NCBI GenBank assembly: GCA_964017195.1
Contig: OZ024891.1
Location: forward strand, 308,694-372,693
Length of the DNA: 64,000 nucleotides
Direction: 5' to 3'
Source of the DNA: Siderastrea radians
Taxonomy: Eukaryota > Cnidaria > Anthozoa > Scleractinia > Rhizangiidae
Made by a program: the position numbers and the translations under genes. Of this stretch, positions 36,398-48,400 are shown piece after piece (position 1 is the stretch's first letter; every line of letters starts with the position of its first letter). The notes under the pieces are model-generated. The model was not told the DNA's origin. It ran no database searches and was given only the letters and a program-made list of their open reading frames with translations.

Positions 36398-37099
36398 GGG
36401 CCTGTTTACATGGAGGTGGGGGACCCCGGGTAGGTGAGGTAACCCGCCTAGGTGGGGTAACCCGCCTGTCCATATAAACTCTCATTTTTTCTCGATCGCG
36501 TTTACATGATAGGTGGGGTAACCCGCCTAGGCGGGTTGCCCGGTCTGCTGGGTAGGGTAACCCTCCCAGCCGGGGTCGCTTTTTGCCATGTAAACGTTTC
36601 AAGGTGGGGTAACCCGCCTACCCGGGGTCGGTTCATGTTACCAAAACGCGCCAAATCCGAACCAAAACAACCAAACGCCCGCCATATTGGAACCGCAACA
36701 ACGTATCTCAGTCTCGAGGATATCAGCGTGGAGAGCTTTTTCGCCGGGTTCATCTGCCTAGTGTCGAACGCCGAGTGATGCTTTAAGACCCGCTCGAAGC
36801 ACACGCTACTTCTCTGCCTAGAGATCAGTCGATAACACAAAGCAAGAGAAAAGCCTCCGATGTCTCTGCCAACGAAAATCATGCTGCGAAAAAAACAAAG
36901 AAATCTCCTAAGAACAAGACCTGGACAGCCGATCAAGTCGAACTTCTCTTGCGTTACGTAAAGGATTTCAAAACGAAGTGCGACTTCAATGGCAAGGAAG
37001 TTCACCCCGGGACCCCGGGGTGATAAGATTGCATGTAAACGCGAGCTATTTCGGTTACCTCACCTACCCGGGGTCCCCCACCTTCATGTAAACAGGCCC
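36398..37099 (+). mobile_element. 702-bp PIF/Harbinger-type element
   Basis: Inverted ends GGGCCTGTTTACATG / CATGTAAACAGGCCC are flanked by TAA on both sides (36395-36397 and 37100-37102), the 3-bp duplication of the PIF/Harbinger superfamily. Near the left end, GGTGGGGTAACCCGCCTA is repeated several times and is internally palindromic; the right end carries matching TACCTCACCTACCC words. A Myb/SANT-like coding fragment remains inside, but no DDE transposase. Confidence 0.85.
36787..37023 (+). pseudogene. Myb/SANT-like domain fragment of a Harbinger element
   Basis: A 79-codon open stretch after a stop encodes a basic lead (KKTKKSPKN) and then KTWTADQVELLLRYVKDF. That is the first helix pattern of a trihelix/Myb-SANT DNA-binding domain, with its conserved Trp. 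PIF/Harbinger elements normally encode such a Myb-like protein beside the transposase. Here the domain runs straight into the right TIR and stops, so it is truncated by internal deletion. Confidence 0.65.
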
Positions 37100-37594
37100 T
37101 AAAAATGATATGTTCTCAACTTAAACATGCCGAATGCTGTGGTGAAACGAAAGTACACGGTTTTTGCACGGTTTTTGCAGTGGTTTTATACCTTAACTTC
37201 GTATGAACTAAATGGTTTAACTTGTCAAAAAGACATAGAAGATAAACAGATTTTGTAAACACGTGACCCCAATTTCAACGTTTTGGTTGAAAACTGTCAC
37301 ATAACGGAATAATTTGCATGTCTGACTGAATTCTGATATAAATACATGAATTACATACATTACATGAATAGCCTGTGTGGACCACCCGCTCTACTCAAGA
37401 AAAGTCGGAGGGGGTCCTTCTTCGATTTGAATTTTTTTTCTTGAGGAGAGCGAGAGGCTGTACACAAGCTATACATGACGAGACAATAGATACGTTATGA
37501 CCATTTTGGGGGTCAAGAAATTTTTCCGATAGTGAGACGGGCCGAGTTTTTGGAAAAGATGGCAGTTGCGCTGATATTTACACATTTTGACCAG

Positions 37595-37726
37595 TAGCCT
37601 GCGTAGCTGGCGGAATTGTATTTGCGCGCGTAGTTTTGGCGGCGAAGCCGCCATTCTCGCGGCTTCTTCTCCTCTACCAAGCCAAAAGTTTGCGCGCGCG
37701 AACGATCCCAACGGCCACGCAGGCTA
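37595..37726. mobile_element. 132-bp MITE with 9-bp target duplication
   Basis: The ends TAGCCTGCGTAGC and CACGCAGGCTA are inverted. The exact 9-bp direct repeat TTTGACCAG flanks it at 37586-37594 and 37727-37735. It is non-coding and MULE-like by duplication length. Confidence 0.9.
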
Positions 37727-38084
37727 TTTGACCAGGCTCTCTAATGACGGAAACAAGCAAAGACTGAATTAAGGCAGATATAGGTAAAAAGAAAATAGAG
37801 AGCCAAAAAATTAACGAAAGGTATAGATCGCGAGAAATGCAGAATACGTGTCCATGAAAACTGTGCTGACCTTAAAAGGGAAGGCACCGTTTCTCCGGAA
37901 ATCTTGACTCACCCAACAATTTGTGTTATCTGAGTTTTCCAGAGGGATTTGTGGTCCTGGATTTATGAAATACGATTTTTCACGGGAGAACGATGATCCA
38001 AAATATATTTGACGAGCTGCAGGGTTCTCCGAAAGTTTAGAGTACGCAGTAGGTTATTATTTTAATAATAACATAGTTATCATG

Positions 38085-39579
38085 CTGTGGCTAAATGACC
38101 GGCAGCCGGTCAAGGTTTTCAAAACACTAAATGACCGGCAGTTCTATATTTTTGACAAGTTTAGGAAAATCGAATAATTTATCCGATCTAAACTATGATA
38201 TTTTGATTAAGATGTGTTAAGCGATTCGGAAGACCTTAATAGTTTTTAAACTCAACCTTTTGTTTGCGCTAGGCATAGAGTACGAAGCGATGTGTTGTGA
38301 CACTTAAGTTCTGTTCAGGGCTGACTGCCGGTCAAGGTTTTCAAAACACTAAATGGCCTGCAGTCCGATTTGTTTGGCAATTTCGGCTAAATCGACGAAC
38401 CCATCCGATCCAAAGGATAATATTTTGATTAAGATGTGTTAAGCGATTCGGAAGACTTTTATAGTTTTAAAACTCAACATTTTGTTTACGCTGGGCACAG
38501 AATACGGAGCCATGAGTTGCGAAACAATTGCCGGTCAAGGTCGTCAAAACACTAAATGACCGGCAGTCCGATTTGTTTGGCAATTTCGGCTAAATCGCCG
38601 AACCCATCCGACCCAAAGGATGATATTTTGGTTATGATGTGTTATGCAATTCGGAAGACTTTTGTGGTTTTAAATCTCAACATTTCCCGCCAACAGTAGC
38701 GTAAAGTGTCACGAAACACCACAAGCCTCAACCCTTGTTATATCCTGGAGCAACTACAGATGTAAAAGCGCTTCCTAATTCTTGCTGGGCAAAACGAAAG
38801 ATAAATGATTTGACTAACGCAGATCCTTTTTTTCTTGATAAAAGTTTAACAAAAATTGTAGCGAGAAAATTTTGATTGTCAAACAGTTATTAATACTTAA
38901 CCAGAAATGAATGTGTTGTCACGAATTCCCTCTCCCAACACAAAATTTCAAGCGCAAAGTAAACCAAGGGATCAGTTTCGAAACGAAAGTCTTTCAAATC
39001 GCTTAACACATCTTAATCAAAATATCATAGTTTAGGTTGGACAAATTCTTCGATTTTCCAGAATTTGTCAAAAAATATAAAACTGCCGGTCATTTAGTGT
39101 TTTGACAACGTTGACCGGCAGTAATGTGTGGAGTTTCGCAACTCACGGTCATCGCTTCGTATTCTATGCCCAGCGTAAACTAAAGGTTGAGTTTAAAAAC
39201 TATTAGGGTCTTCCGAATCGCTTAACACATCTTAATCAAAATATCATCCTTTGGATCGGATGGGTTCGTCGATTTAGCCGAAATTGCCAAACTAATCGGA
39301 CTGCCGGTCATTTAGTTTTTTGAAAACCTTGACCGGCAGTCAGCCCTGAACAGAACTTAAGTGTCACAACACATCGCTTCGTACTCTATGCCCAGCGTAA
39401 ACAAAAGGTTGAGTTAAAAAACTATTAAGGTCTTCCGAATCGCTTAACACATCTTAATCAAAATATCATAGTTTAGATCGGATAAATTATTCGATTTTCC
39501 TAAATTTGTCAAAAATATAGAACTGCCGGTCATTTAGTGTTTTGAAAACCTTGACCGGCTGCCGGTCATTTAGCCACAG
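38085..39579. mobile_element. 1.5-kb palindromic element with repeated palindromic boxes
   Basis: The left arm (38085-38700) and right arm (38985-39579) are reverse complements over about 600 bp each, around a centre of about 285 bp. The outer end CTGTGGCTAAATGACCGGCA is mirrored at 39560-39579. Each arm contains three copies of a roughly 40-base box running from CCGGTCAAGG to TGACCGG, itself nearly palindromic, spaced 203-222 bp apart (38106, 38328, 38531; mirrored near 39085, 39302, 39524). I find no coding sequence and no clean target duplication. Confidence 0.85.
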
Positions 39580-39589
39580 TAAATTTATT

Positions 39590-40115
39590 AATTTAACCCG
39601 GATTTAAATATGTCTGATCTTTGTCTTTCGACAAACAGTTCATGCAGTTGAAAGCTAGACTCAAAAAAGTCGTTTCCAATAGTACTTTCCACATATAAGT
39701 TAGTTTTTGTTCTCCCATATGTCAAGTTGTGTTGGTTTCCCCGAATAAGCAAAGGTCGACTTGTGGCAAGTCTGTTGAAGACATACGGGTGTAGCCATGT
39801 GGCTTAGGAATTCAGTCGCTCCAGGCAACTATTAAAGTCGACAGAAACCGAGTGCAAGCATTCTTCTTGTTTTTAATTACTGACTTGTCCATTCAACAGA
39901 AAATGTAGGCAGTCTCTCATAAATTACACCACCCTTGCGTAGTCAATCCCTGAGATCGCGAGTTTCGCCAACTAAGTCGGTTACAGGAGCTATGCGAAAA
40001 ATAGATTTACGAAAGCTTTTTTTTTTTAATTACCGGGTAACATCTAAATGTGAACCGTTTTGGAAGAGCATGTCTCCTTTGGTTTGAAGCACGGTGCAAT
40101 ATTGCGGCTAGTTTT
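39590..40115. other. Intergenic sequence
   Basis: AT-rich non-coding stretch between the large palindrome and the next MITE. I see no gene or clear repeat in it. Confidence 0.4.
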
Positions 40116-40121
40116 TTTTAA

Positions 40122-40463
40122 GGTGGCCAAACACGAGGGGTCATGTTGCAGGGACATAAAACGGCGACGAAAGTCGTGCGCTGCTATACACTAAGGGACA
40201 TAGCATTCCTCGAAAACATTGTGTCCGCAACATGTCCCATGAATTTCAACTTGATGAACTTTGTGCTGCATGAGTACAAAAGTACCAGACACGAAAGGAC
40301 GCGTCGCTGCATCTTCTATTGTTTCTGAACGTGTTGATGTGAGCCCATGCTTGTGATTTTGTACCTCCTACCTGTCCCTGCTATGTGTCCCTCAGCGCGC
40401 ACAACACGCGTTTTTTGTCTCTTCAACTTGTCCCTGCAACATGTTCCCTCGTGCTTTACCACC
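40122..40463. mobile_element. 342-bp TTAA MITE
   Basis: TTAA at 40118-40121 and 40464-40467 flanks inverted ends (GGTGGCCAAACACGAGG against CCTCGTGCTTTACCACC). A further inner match GTTGCAGGGACA / TGTCCCTGCAAC makes a TIR of about 38 bp. It is non-coding. Confidence 0.85.
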
Positions 40464-40536
40464 TTAAATTTTCAAAGCCGGTGAGTCCACCCCTGACATT
40501 GCAGTCCCAATCCAGGGGGCGGGAAGACGATTAGCG

Positions 40537-40680
40537 TACCCTGGGAACGCGGAGGTGGCTGAGATTGCCAAGTACTACATTGAGCGCAGCCTCTACAAGG
40601 CGGAAACTACGAAGTAGTATCAAGGATGGGCACACGCTGTGCAACTTTGCTGCGCACAATACAAACTCGTCTCCAGGGTC
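40537..40680. mobile_element. Small MITE related to the 6081 element
   Basis: It starts TACCCTGGGAACGCGG and ends CGTCTCCAGGGTC, diverged inverted ends matching the GACCCTGGGAACGAGG end of the 6081-6173 element. A target duplication is not clear. Confidence 0.55.
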
Positions 40681-40689
40681 TTCTCTCTG

Positions 40690-42000
40690 TTCAAAATGGC
40701 GGCGATAGAAAACCTTGCGCAGATGACACGTCACTTGTCTCCAAAAATATTGGAGATTTTAATTTATTCAACACGGCGGAGGGCTCGCTATAAAATATGT
40801 CCACTTTATTATATGGCAAGCAATTCTTCAGTCTATATCGAGTGTTCTGATTGGTTAGTTTTCGGTCGGGATTTTACAGTACGGACCATTACCATGGAAA
40901 CGGTCCTTTTTGGATTTTTTTTTTTCGTGCTACCGCTCCGGCAAAATTCAAACTGTGAAAACGCAAGAAGATAAAAAAGAAAAGGTTTGGAGCCGGTACC
41001 AAACAAATGAACGAGGTAAACACGTCTGCTTAGAAAAAGTGCTCTTCAATTAAGTTTACCGACTGGGGCAACGTTCTTTAGTGACTTTGTGTGTTTATTG
41101 TTTTTTTGTACGGCTATAGACTGTGAGCTGTAAAGACCCGAGTAAATCGGCCAAGACTTAAACAGTAATTATTAAAATTCAGCATTAACAAAAGAGTACG
41201 TTTCTCGCAAGAAAACCTCACGGCGAAAAAGAATGAAAACTGCAAAACAACTAGTAAACGGCTTTCACCGGCAACTGTAAATCGAAAGCAAACCGGATCA
41301 CGTTCTTGTCTAGTTCAATATTCGCCATCGCTTCAGTCAGCGCTTTCCACAAGAACAAATTAAAGTTACACGTACATGCATTAAACTAACTACAGTGTAC
41401 CTTGATTCCTCAGCGAGATTTTTGCTCTTGTAATGCACATCCTTGAAAATAATTTTAGCTTGTTCACAAGTCCGCTCTTGCTGTAGCTCGCGCTAAAAAC
41501 AACTTTGTTAGGTGCGACGAAAATTTGCTCTCAGCATCCACAAAGTTCTCCATATAGCCACTGAAGCAAACAACTTGCAGTATTTGATGGAGAGATAATT
41601 TCCAGTGTCTTTTTTTAGGTTCGAGTGTTCCTTTGTTCACGCTAACACGCTGCCACAATTTCCAGATTTGAGAAGCACGTGTGTGAGCCAGTTTTATCGG
41701 GGCCTTTTCATTATTCTTTTTCTTCCCGAATTGTCTCTGCCCGTAACGAAGAAGTATTTTCAAATAAAAGTTTCTTGTGTTGCCGAGAGGACGACGAAAA
41801 ACTGACACATATAATAGAAGCAGAGCAGTTTTCATTCAAGAGCCACGCAAGTTTTTGCCGATCGACAGCAACGATCATCAAACTGATTCGAAAGTCAGTT
41901 AAAATCGCTGGCTTCTTTCCTTGACACCGCGCCGGAAATTGACTTGAATGAAATACCGGAAGTGTTGTTTCGTACGAAAAATGATGCCATATAATAAACT
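40690..42000. other. Intergenic sequence
   Basis: Several open frames up to 123 codons on both strands carry no domain or family resemblance that I can see. I consider this non-coding. Confidence 0.4.
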
Positions 42001-42001
42001 A

Positions 42002-42143
42002 CTTACTAACTTTACTTGCTCGGGACCCTACTGGGGAATATTGGCCCTCGGTCGTTTTTGTACGGACCTCGCTGCGCTCGGTCCGTACTGCCACGACCTC
42101 GGGCCAATATTCCCCAGTACGGCCCTCGCGTTCAGTTAGTAAG
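42002..42143. mobile_element. Palindromic MITE
   Basis: Inverted arms: CTTACTAAC/GTTAGTAAG outside, then TACTGGGGAATATTGGCCC against GGGCCAATATTCCCCAGTA, then GTACGGACC/GGTCCGTAC at the tip. The whole can fold into one long stem. Confidence 0.8.
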
Positions 42144-42405
42144 AGGTTAGTCTTTTCCAACCTCGTCCCCAGGGCTTTTCACTGGTAGATTGAGGGAGGC
42201 GGCCTTAGGGCCCTGGCGCCGAGCTTGGGTGTAATATATTTCACGTGTGTCTTTATGGTGCATATGTCGGTGGCTTGTATGGCTTACTGAAGCAATCAAT
42301 CAAACTTTTAAAGGTCAGTCTGGGGCAGCTGTTCATTATTTTCATCGAAGGCGTCCAAACAACATAATGTCACAATAACACAACTTGAAAAAAAATCGAC
42401 AAGTA

Positions 42406-45400
42406 TTAGGAAACACCATAGACGGGTACATGTTCCTTTGGCAGTATTGGCTCTCCTAAAATGCAGTCCGCTGCCTTCTCCGCAATCATTATCGTGGGTG
42501 CATTCAGGTTCCCGCTAACAATACTTGGCATGATAGACGCATCCACGACCCGAAGATTGTCGATACCGAGGACTCGAGTATTGCCGTCAACAACAGCTGT
42601 CGGGTCATCCTCGGCTCCCATCTTGCACGTGCCACAGGGGTGGTAATCTGTTTTGGCATAACTTCTCACAAAAGCATCTATGTCTTTTTCTGTTTTGCAA
42701 TCGTTGCCTAAGCCGAAAAGAAGGCGTTGCAATAAATTTCAGTTATGATAGTCACTTTCACTTCGTGCATTTTACCAGCGATGTGTTACCGATCTGCTAC
42801 ACACTTGTTTTGGCTGGCAGGATGAAAACAGCTAGAGAACACCTTACATATTGCGAATAAAATAACCTTGATCAATAGAACCCGGTTAAGCCGAAAATTT
42901 CAAACTTCTTGCCAACTTTAAACGAAAGCACCTTCTTCTGCTCTCTTTCTTTTACAAGGATATACTTACCCTGGGTACCAGAGCTTTTTTTTCTCGCTAG
43001 CGTCGGGCGAAATCAGCCGGAGGCCGAGCCGCGTAGGCCGAACATAAGCTGCAACCGGAAACCGCGCAAGAAAAGCCTCTGGCACCCAGGGTAGGATATC
43101 CCCGGACAACTAGTACAACTTTTCGTTCACTCGAACAATTCGTGTTTCCCCCACATGGTTTCCGCCGTCGAGATTCCGCTGTAAAAGTTAAGATGAACAA
43201 ACAAACAAACAAACACACAAAACGAAGAACAGACTTGAGAAGCGGTTTCTTCAGAAATATTTTCTACTAACATATTGCCTGGTGTCACATACAACAGCCC
43301 TTTTCATAGAAAACGCGGTTTCTCATTTTCATTACAATATGGCCGAACCGAGGGGCTGGAGGGACCAAGGCAATTTTCATCAATTTTACAGTTAGCGGAA
43401 ATTTCGCCTCCCACGACGGATTAAACTCTAACACCCAATAATAAAGAGATTTAACGTCGCGTTCTTCGGCAAACGGCGTACCACAAACGTGGAAAATGGC
43501 GGGAAAATGGCCGTTTTTATGCTAGAGACGTTAATGTCGTCTTACACGTTAATATCGTCTTACACGTTAATATCGTCTCGAGACGACATTAATGTCTAGT
43601 ACAAAAACGGAATATAAGTCAGACGACTTTGTCATTTGCCTTTCATGTCTTCTATTTCTTGGAGACGTCGAGAACAATACTTCAGAAGCTGCGAAGCAGT
43701 TAAGCAAAGTTTCCGCCACTGATGTAGGTGGATTTGTTTTTTCCGCAGTCGTGTCGTGTCTTCCGAGAATAGAACCCAGTCTTTTTCTTAGAAAATCATG
43801 GTTTTCTTCTATTTGGTCGTCTACTTTCAGTACTTTAAAGTCGACGACATTAAAGTCTGAGACGTTAAATACGTCGAGACCAATTTAACGTCTCTAGCAT
43901 AAAAACGGCCAATCCGGCCTAATCACGTGAATATTTCTGCAGATCGCGTTTACCGTGTGCGTGATGCTTAATTTCTCTAGTGATAGGGCTAGTGGAATGA
44001 TAAGCACAGCGTTGTAGATTCTCTCTAGAGAGGGGTGTTATCGGTTTTCCTTCATATGACCAAATATCAAACTTGTTACCGCTGACTACAAACCTGGTTT
44101 AATCTCTTTTCCTCTGTAAGGTTCCAAAGCCTTCTGGTTGAGCACATGACGCGCCACTCGGACACAGGACCTCATAAGCCGCCGATCCCTCTCGGTTGAC
44201 AGATAGTTTGGTTGTATGAGGGGGTGACTGAAAGGATCACGTGACCTCAGCTTAATGAAACCTCGGCTGCTCGGCCTTAGGATCTCAACACAGAGCTGAA
44301 TTGCACGCGGAAATAAACAAAATCTGTTACGACAATGGTTTTCAACTACGCGCAAAGGATATATCTCGTTTTGAGAGAGGAAGAGAGATAAGCGAGATGG
44401 GATCTAATTGAAACTTTTATTTTAATTACGCTTTCTGAGTTAACTGGCAAATCCCACTGCAAAGACAAGGATCACGTTCAGCCAGCATCACACAGCGGCC
44501 AATTAAGTCAACGTTATTACCGTAAGAAGACAAATAAAAAGTGTCGGAAATCGAGATTAATGCCGTAATGAACTTTCTAACCAATTAATGTTAAGAACAG
44601 AAAGATTTCACCTGGTATCCATGTTGGGTTGCCTGTGGTGTCCCCGCTTCGCTGATCGCTAAGGGAACAAATTGCATCTCTATGTCCGGGTGCGAGACCA
44701 GTGGGTCACTTTTGACGAATCCACAGGTCTCAAAGTGGTTTGTGGCACATGGTCCTTCCTTGAACAGGAACCACTTAATTCCCGCCATGATCTTGTTGTG
44801 CAGTTTAAATGTGCTGTTTAGTGTCACTGGCATGAGGCATTGCTGTAGGGAGAACATGAAATGGTATAATTTCAGTGACTACGTATGCAGTATATGCAGC
44901 TTTAGAGTTACGATCTAACGGTTGGCAAATTGGACTCTTACTCCAGTGGTTTACAGCATGAGCCCGGCATGGTATGCTCGATTTATTTTCTTGGATAAGA
45001 TACCTTAGTCCGGCACGTACCTCTCTCCTGTTGGGATGATTACCAAAAAGGCTGCGAAGTAACTACCTTTGACTGCGAACAGTTAATGCCAGGAGGGCGC
45101 CAAATTGCAAAAAGAAGGCGCATCGATCTTATTATCTGTAAGCATTAGGTTTCGAATTAGGGTAGTGTTCTTAGGAAAGACACTTTGGTTATGATCAAGC
45201 GAAAGCGAAACAGTTGCATTCAAATTTGGGAGCCGTTGATTCTTTTCATATAACCAGGGCACTGAAGACTCACAAGAAGACTAGCGTATTTCTATTTCTT
45301 TTTTAGATATCGGCCAATAAAATGAAGCCCTTATGCCTTATTGCCCGTTCTGCAATCAGTTTGATTGTTTGAAAAGTTATTGGTATATCCTTTATAATGG

Positions 45401-48400
45401 TCTGGCATTGGTGCATATAACATCAGTCAACGGATGAACGTTAAAAGACACTTCACAAAATTTACTCTTGCGTTTCTCTTGTTCTTTACAAAGAAATGCT
45501 TAAGCTTACATATTGGATGTAAACTTGCACATGATCTTGCAAGTTTTTCCCACACCGGGTAAGTTAGCCACCACGGGTATATCCAACATCTTTAAGTCAT
45601 CCGCATCTCCAATCCCAGACAACATCAGGAGCTGCGGTGTATTAACCACGCCACCACAAAGGACGACTTCTTTAGACGCTCGAGCACGTTTTGTTATGTT
45701 TCCGACGCGATATTCCACACCGACCGCTTTGTTGTTTTCAAACAAAACTCTGCTTGCCATTGCCCCTGTTTCAATTTTCAAGTTGTTTCGTTGAAGGACA
45801 GGTTTGAGATACGCGGTCGCTGTACTGCATCGTTTTCCTTCATGTATTGTGCAGTCCAGTTGGCCAACGCCCTCCTGCTGGTAGCCGTTAACGTCTTCTG
45901 TGAAAGGATAACCCGCTTCAATGCCGGCAGTAATAAAGGCCTGGTGCAGAGGGTGGGAAGATGTACCACGTGACACGCGGAGTGGGCCGCTTCCACCTCT
46001 GTATTGGCTGGCACCTGAGGAGAGGAACTATGCCTGAGCTTCAGAAATTGGCTATTTAACTAACCGAGAAACATACAGAACTCTGTATTGGCACTGAGAA
46101 GAGGAACTTTGTCTGAGCTTCAGAAAATGGCTATTAACGAATCGAGAAAAAGAGTGAAAACTCACTGAGGGCTCATTGATCAGTAGATGATTGGAGTGTA
46201 CGAGAGAAGAAAAGTTTCAATTCTTTTTAATTTGTCATGAGTTTTTGTGCAGAGAGTCAACCACCTAGAGTCGATGTGGTAGCCAAATGAGAGCGAGGAT
46301 GCAATTTCTTAATGCCTGTCTCCCTCAGAACAGACAGTAAAAAAATAGGCAACAACCCTCACCCTGCCCATCCAATCTTTTTCTTTTGCATTTCATTTTC
46401 AATCGTTCTCATTAAATGGGAGGTTGAAACAGCCCAAATCACTTGTCAGGCAAGACCACGAGTTTGTAGATTTCTGATTTTGTGAAAGATTTAAGGTATA
46501 TAGTCTGTGTAGGACCACAACCATAACCAGCTTCTGGATTTTCTTGTCACCCTTTTGCTCAATAAGACAGACAGGGAGAAAGATGGAATATTCAGTTTGA
46601 CACAATCGTGGGACAAAGAAAAAATCTGAGTCCCCGACGGGAATCAAACCCATGGCCTCCCATACACCGGTCAGACGCTCTAACCACTGAGCTACTGGGA
46701 GACTCGTGGCGAGCAAGGTCATATTTACTGAGTTCGTTGTGACACGCATCCGGCATACTACTAGGATCAGCAATGTGGAAAGCACCTTGTGTGATAATAA
46801 AGAAAGAAAGATGATAAATTTTAAGCTCGCAAAGGAAAAAAAGACAAACAGTGATTGTCAACAACCACAGACTTACCAAGTTCAAATGTTTCAGATTTTT
46901 TGAAGTAGGGCAGACAGTCTGCATAGGACCACCCATAGGCACCTTCTCTTTCCCATCTGTCATAGTCAAAGGCGTGTCCTCTTACGTAAATCATTGCATT
47001 TATTGATGAGGATCCACCTAGCACTCGACCTCTAGGATGGTAGATAGTTCTGAAAAATAGACTAAAATTGCTTTCTGGAGAACATCCTACTTTCTCAAAC
47101 TCATTAACAATTCATAAAGAGAAAACAAAGGAAATCACTACCGTGACGGTGGTTTGGATACCGGATCTTAATTAGCATAAAGTTTTGCAAACTTCTGCTT
47201 TGAATTTCTCCAAGAATTATGAATGGTTTGAGAAGCCATATCAAAACCTCGAAAGAGTGTTTCATCAGGTATCCAAACACCTCGAAGTCGGTTAAAAAAA
47301 CTCGGCTGCACCTCGTTTTTTCAACCCACTTCTCGGTGTTTGGATATCCTGATGAAACACTCTTTCTCGTGTTTGATATATTACTTGGAATATTTTTCCC
47401 GAGTGCAATTATCCTTGGAATCATCATACTTGGGAAAAAAATAACTCTCTTGGTCAAAACCCCAGTTGGAGGACTCTGTCATAATAGTGTCGATGGGATC
47501 ATCATACCTATTAGGGGTTTAAAAAATCTGAAACAACCACTTTACAAATTATTCTGTTACCTTTTAAGGGACTACTCCTTGAAGTTGGTACCTCTCAGGG
47601 GTGAGAGGTACCAATTTTGAAGGGTGAGCCACACCCACAAAATAAGATTCTGGTACCTTATTTTAGGAGTTCCTTTTAAAGGTTCTGATGACCACCCCAA
47701 TCACTTTTATACAAGAGTCCCTCCCTCCTGGGTCCAATCTTCAGGGAATAACCAGGTTGGGGGTGGTGGTGGGGGGGGGGGGAGGGGGTCCTGTATATAA
47801 GCCTGGTACAATATTATTTTTTCATCTCTTGGGGGTTGGACAAAGAGGAGACAGTCAGGGAATCATAAGGTAATGGCATTTACCTGCGTCATGTCTTTGT
47901 ACACAGTCAGAAGAAAGTCAATGTCACCCTGCTTGTTGTATAAATTTCCCTATGGACTTGTGTCAACAGATGGTATGCCGTCATTAACTCCAGTGCAGAA
48001 TAGCAAGCATCAAAACTCACATGGATATGAAGTACCCCATTCAAGAACCAATAATCACAAGTTCTCTTTCTTCCCACATACTATAAGGGAATGGAACATT
48101 TTGCCTGAGGACACTGTTAAACTGCCAACCTTGGAGTCTTTTAATAAAACACTTGGCAAGATAATTTGACTGCTAGTCACTGACCCCCAGGGGGGGACTC
48201 CCAGATGAAAGTGACGGGGATGCTCGTCGGAAAATTAGAATTAAACCCCTAAAGGAGACCAATCTGGGCGTGGTTCAGGCGTTATTTGACCCCTAAACGA
48301 GACCATGCTAAAACAGACAACCAAATAAGAGCTTCAGTGATTTTAAATGCGCTAAAGATTGACGCTAAAGATTGACATCGTTTGGTTTTTTCATATAGAT

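Noticed and set aside
46628..46705. Functional tRNA gene on the minus strand
   Set aside because: A and B boxes and the acceptor stem are present, but the anticodon stem does not pair and SINE-type sequence follows, so it is a tRNA-derived SINE.
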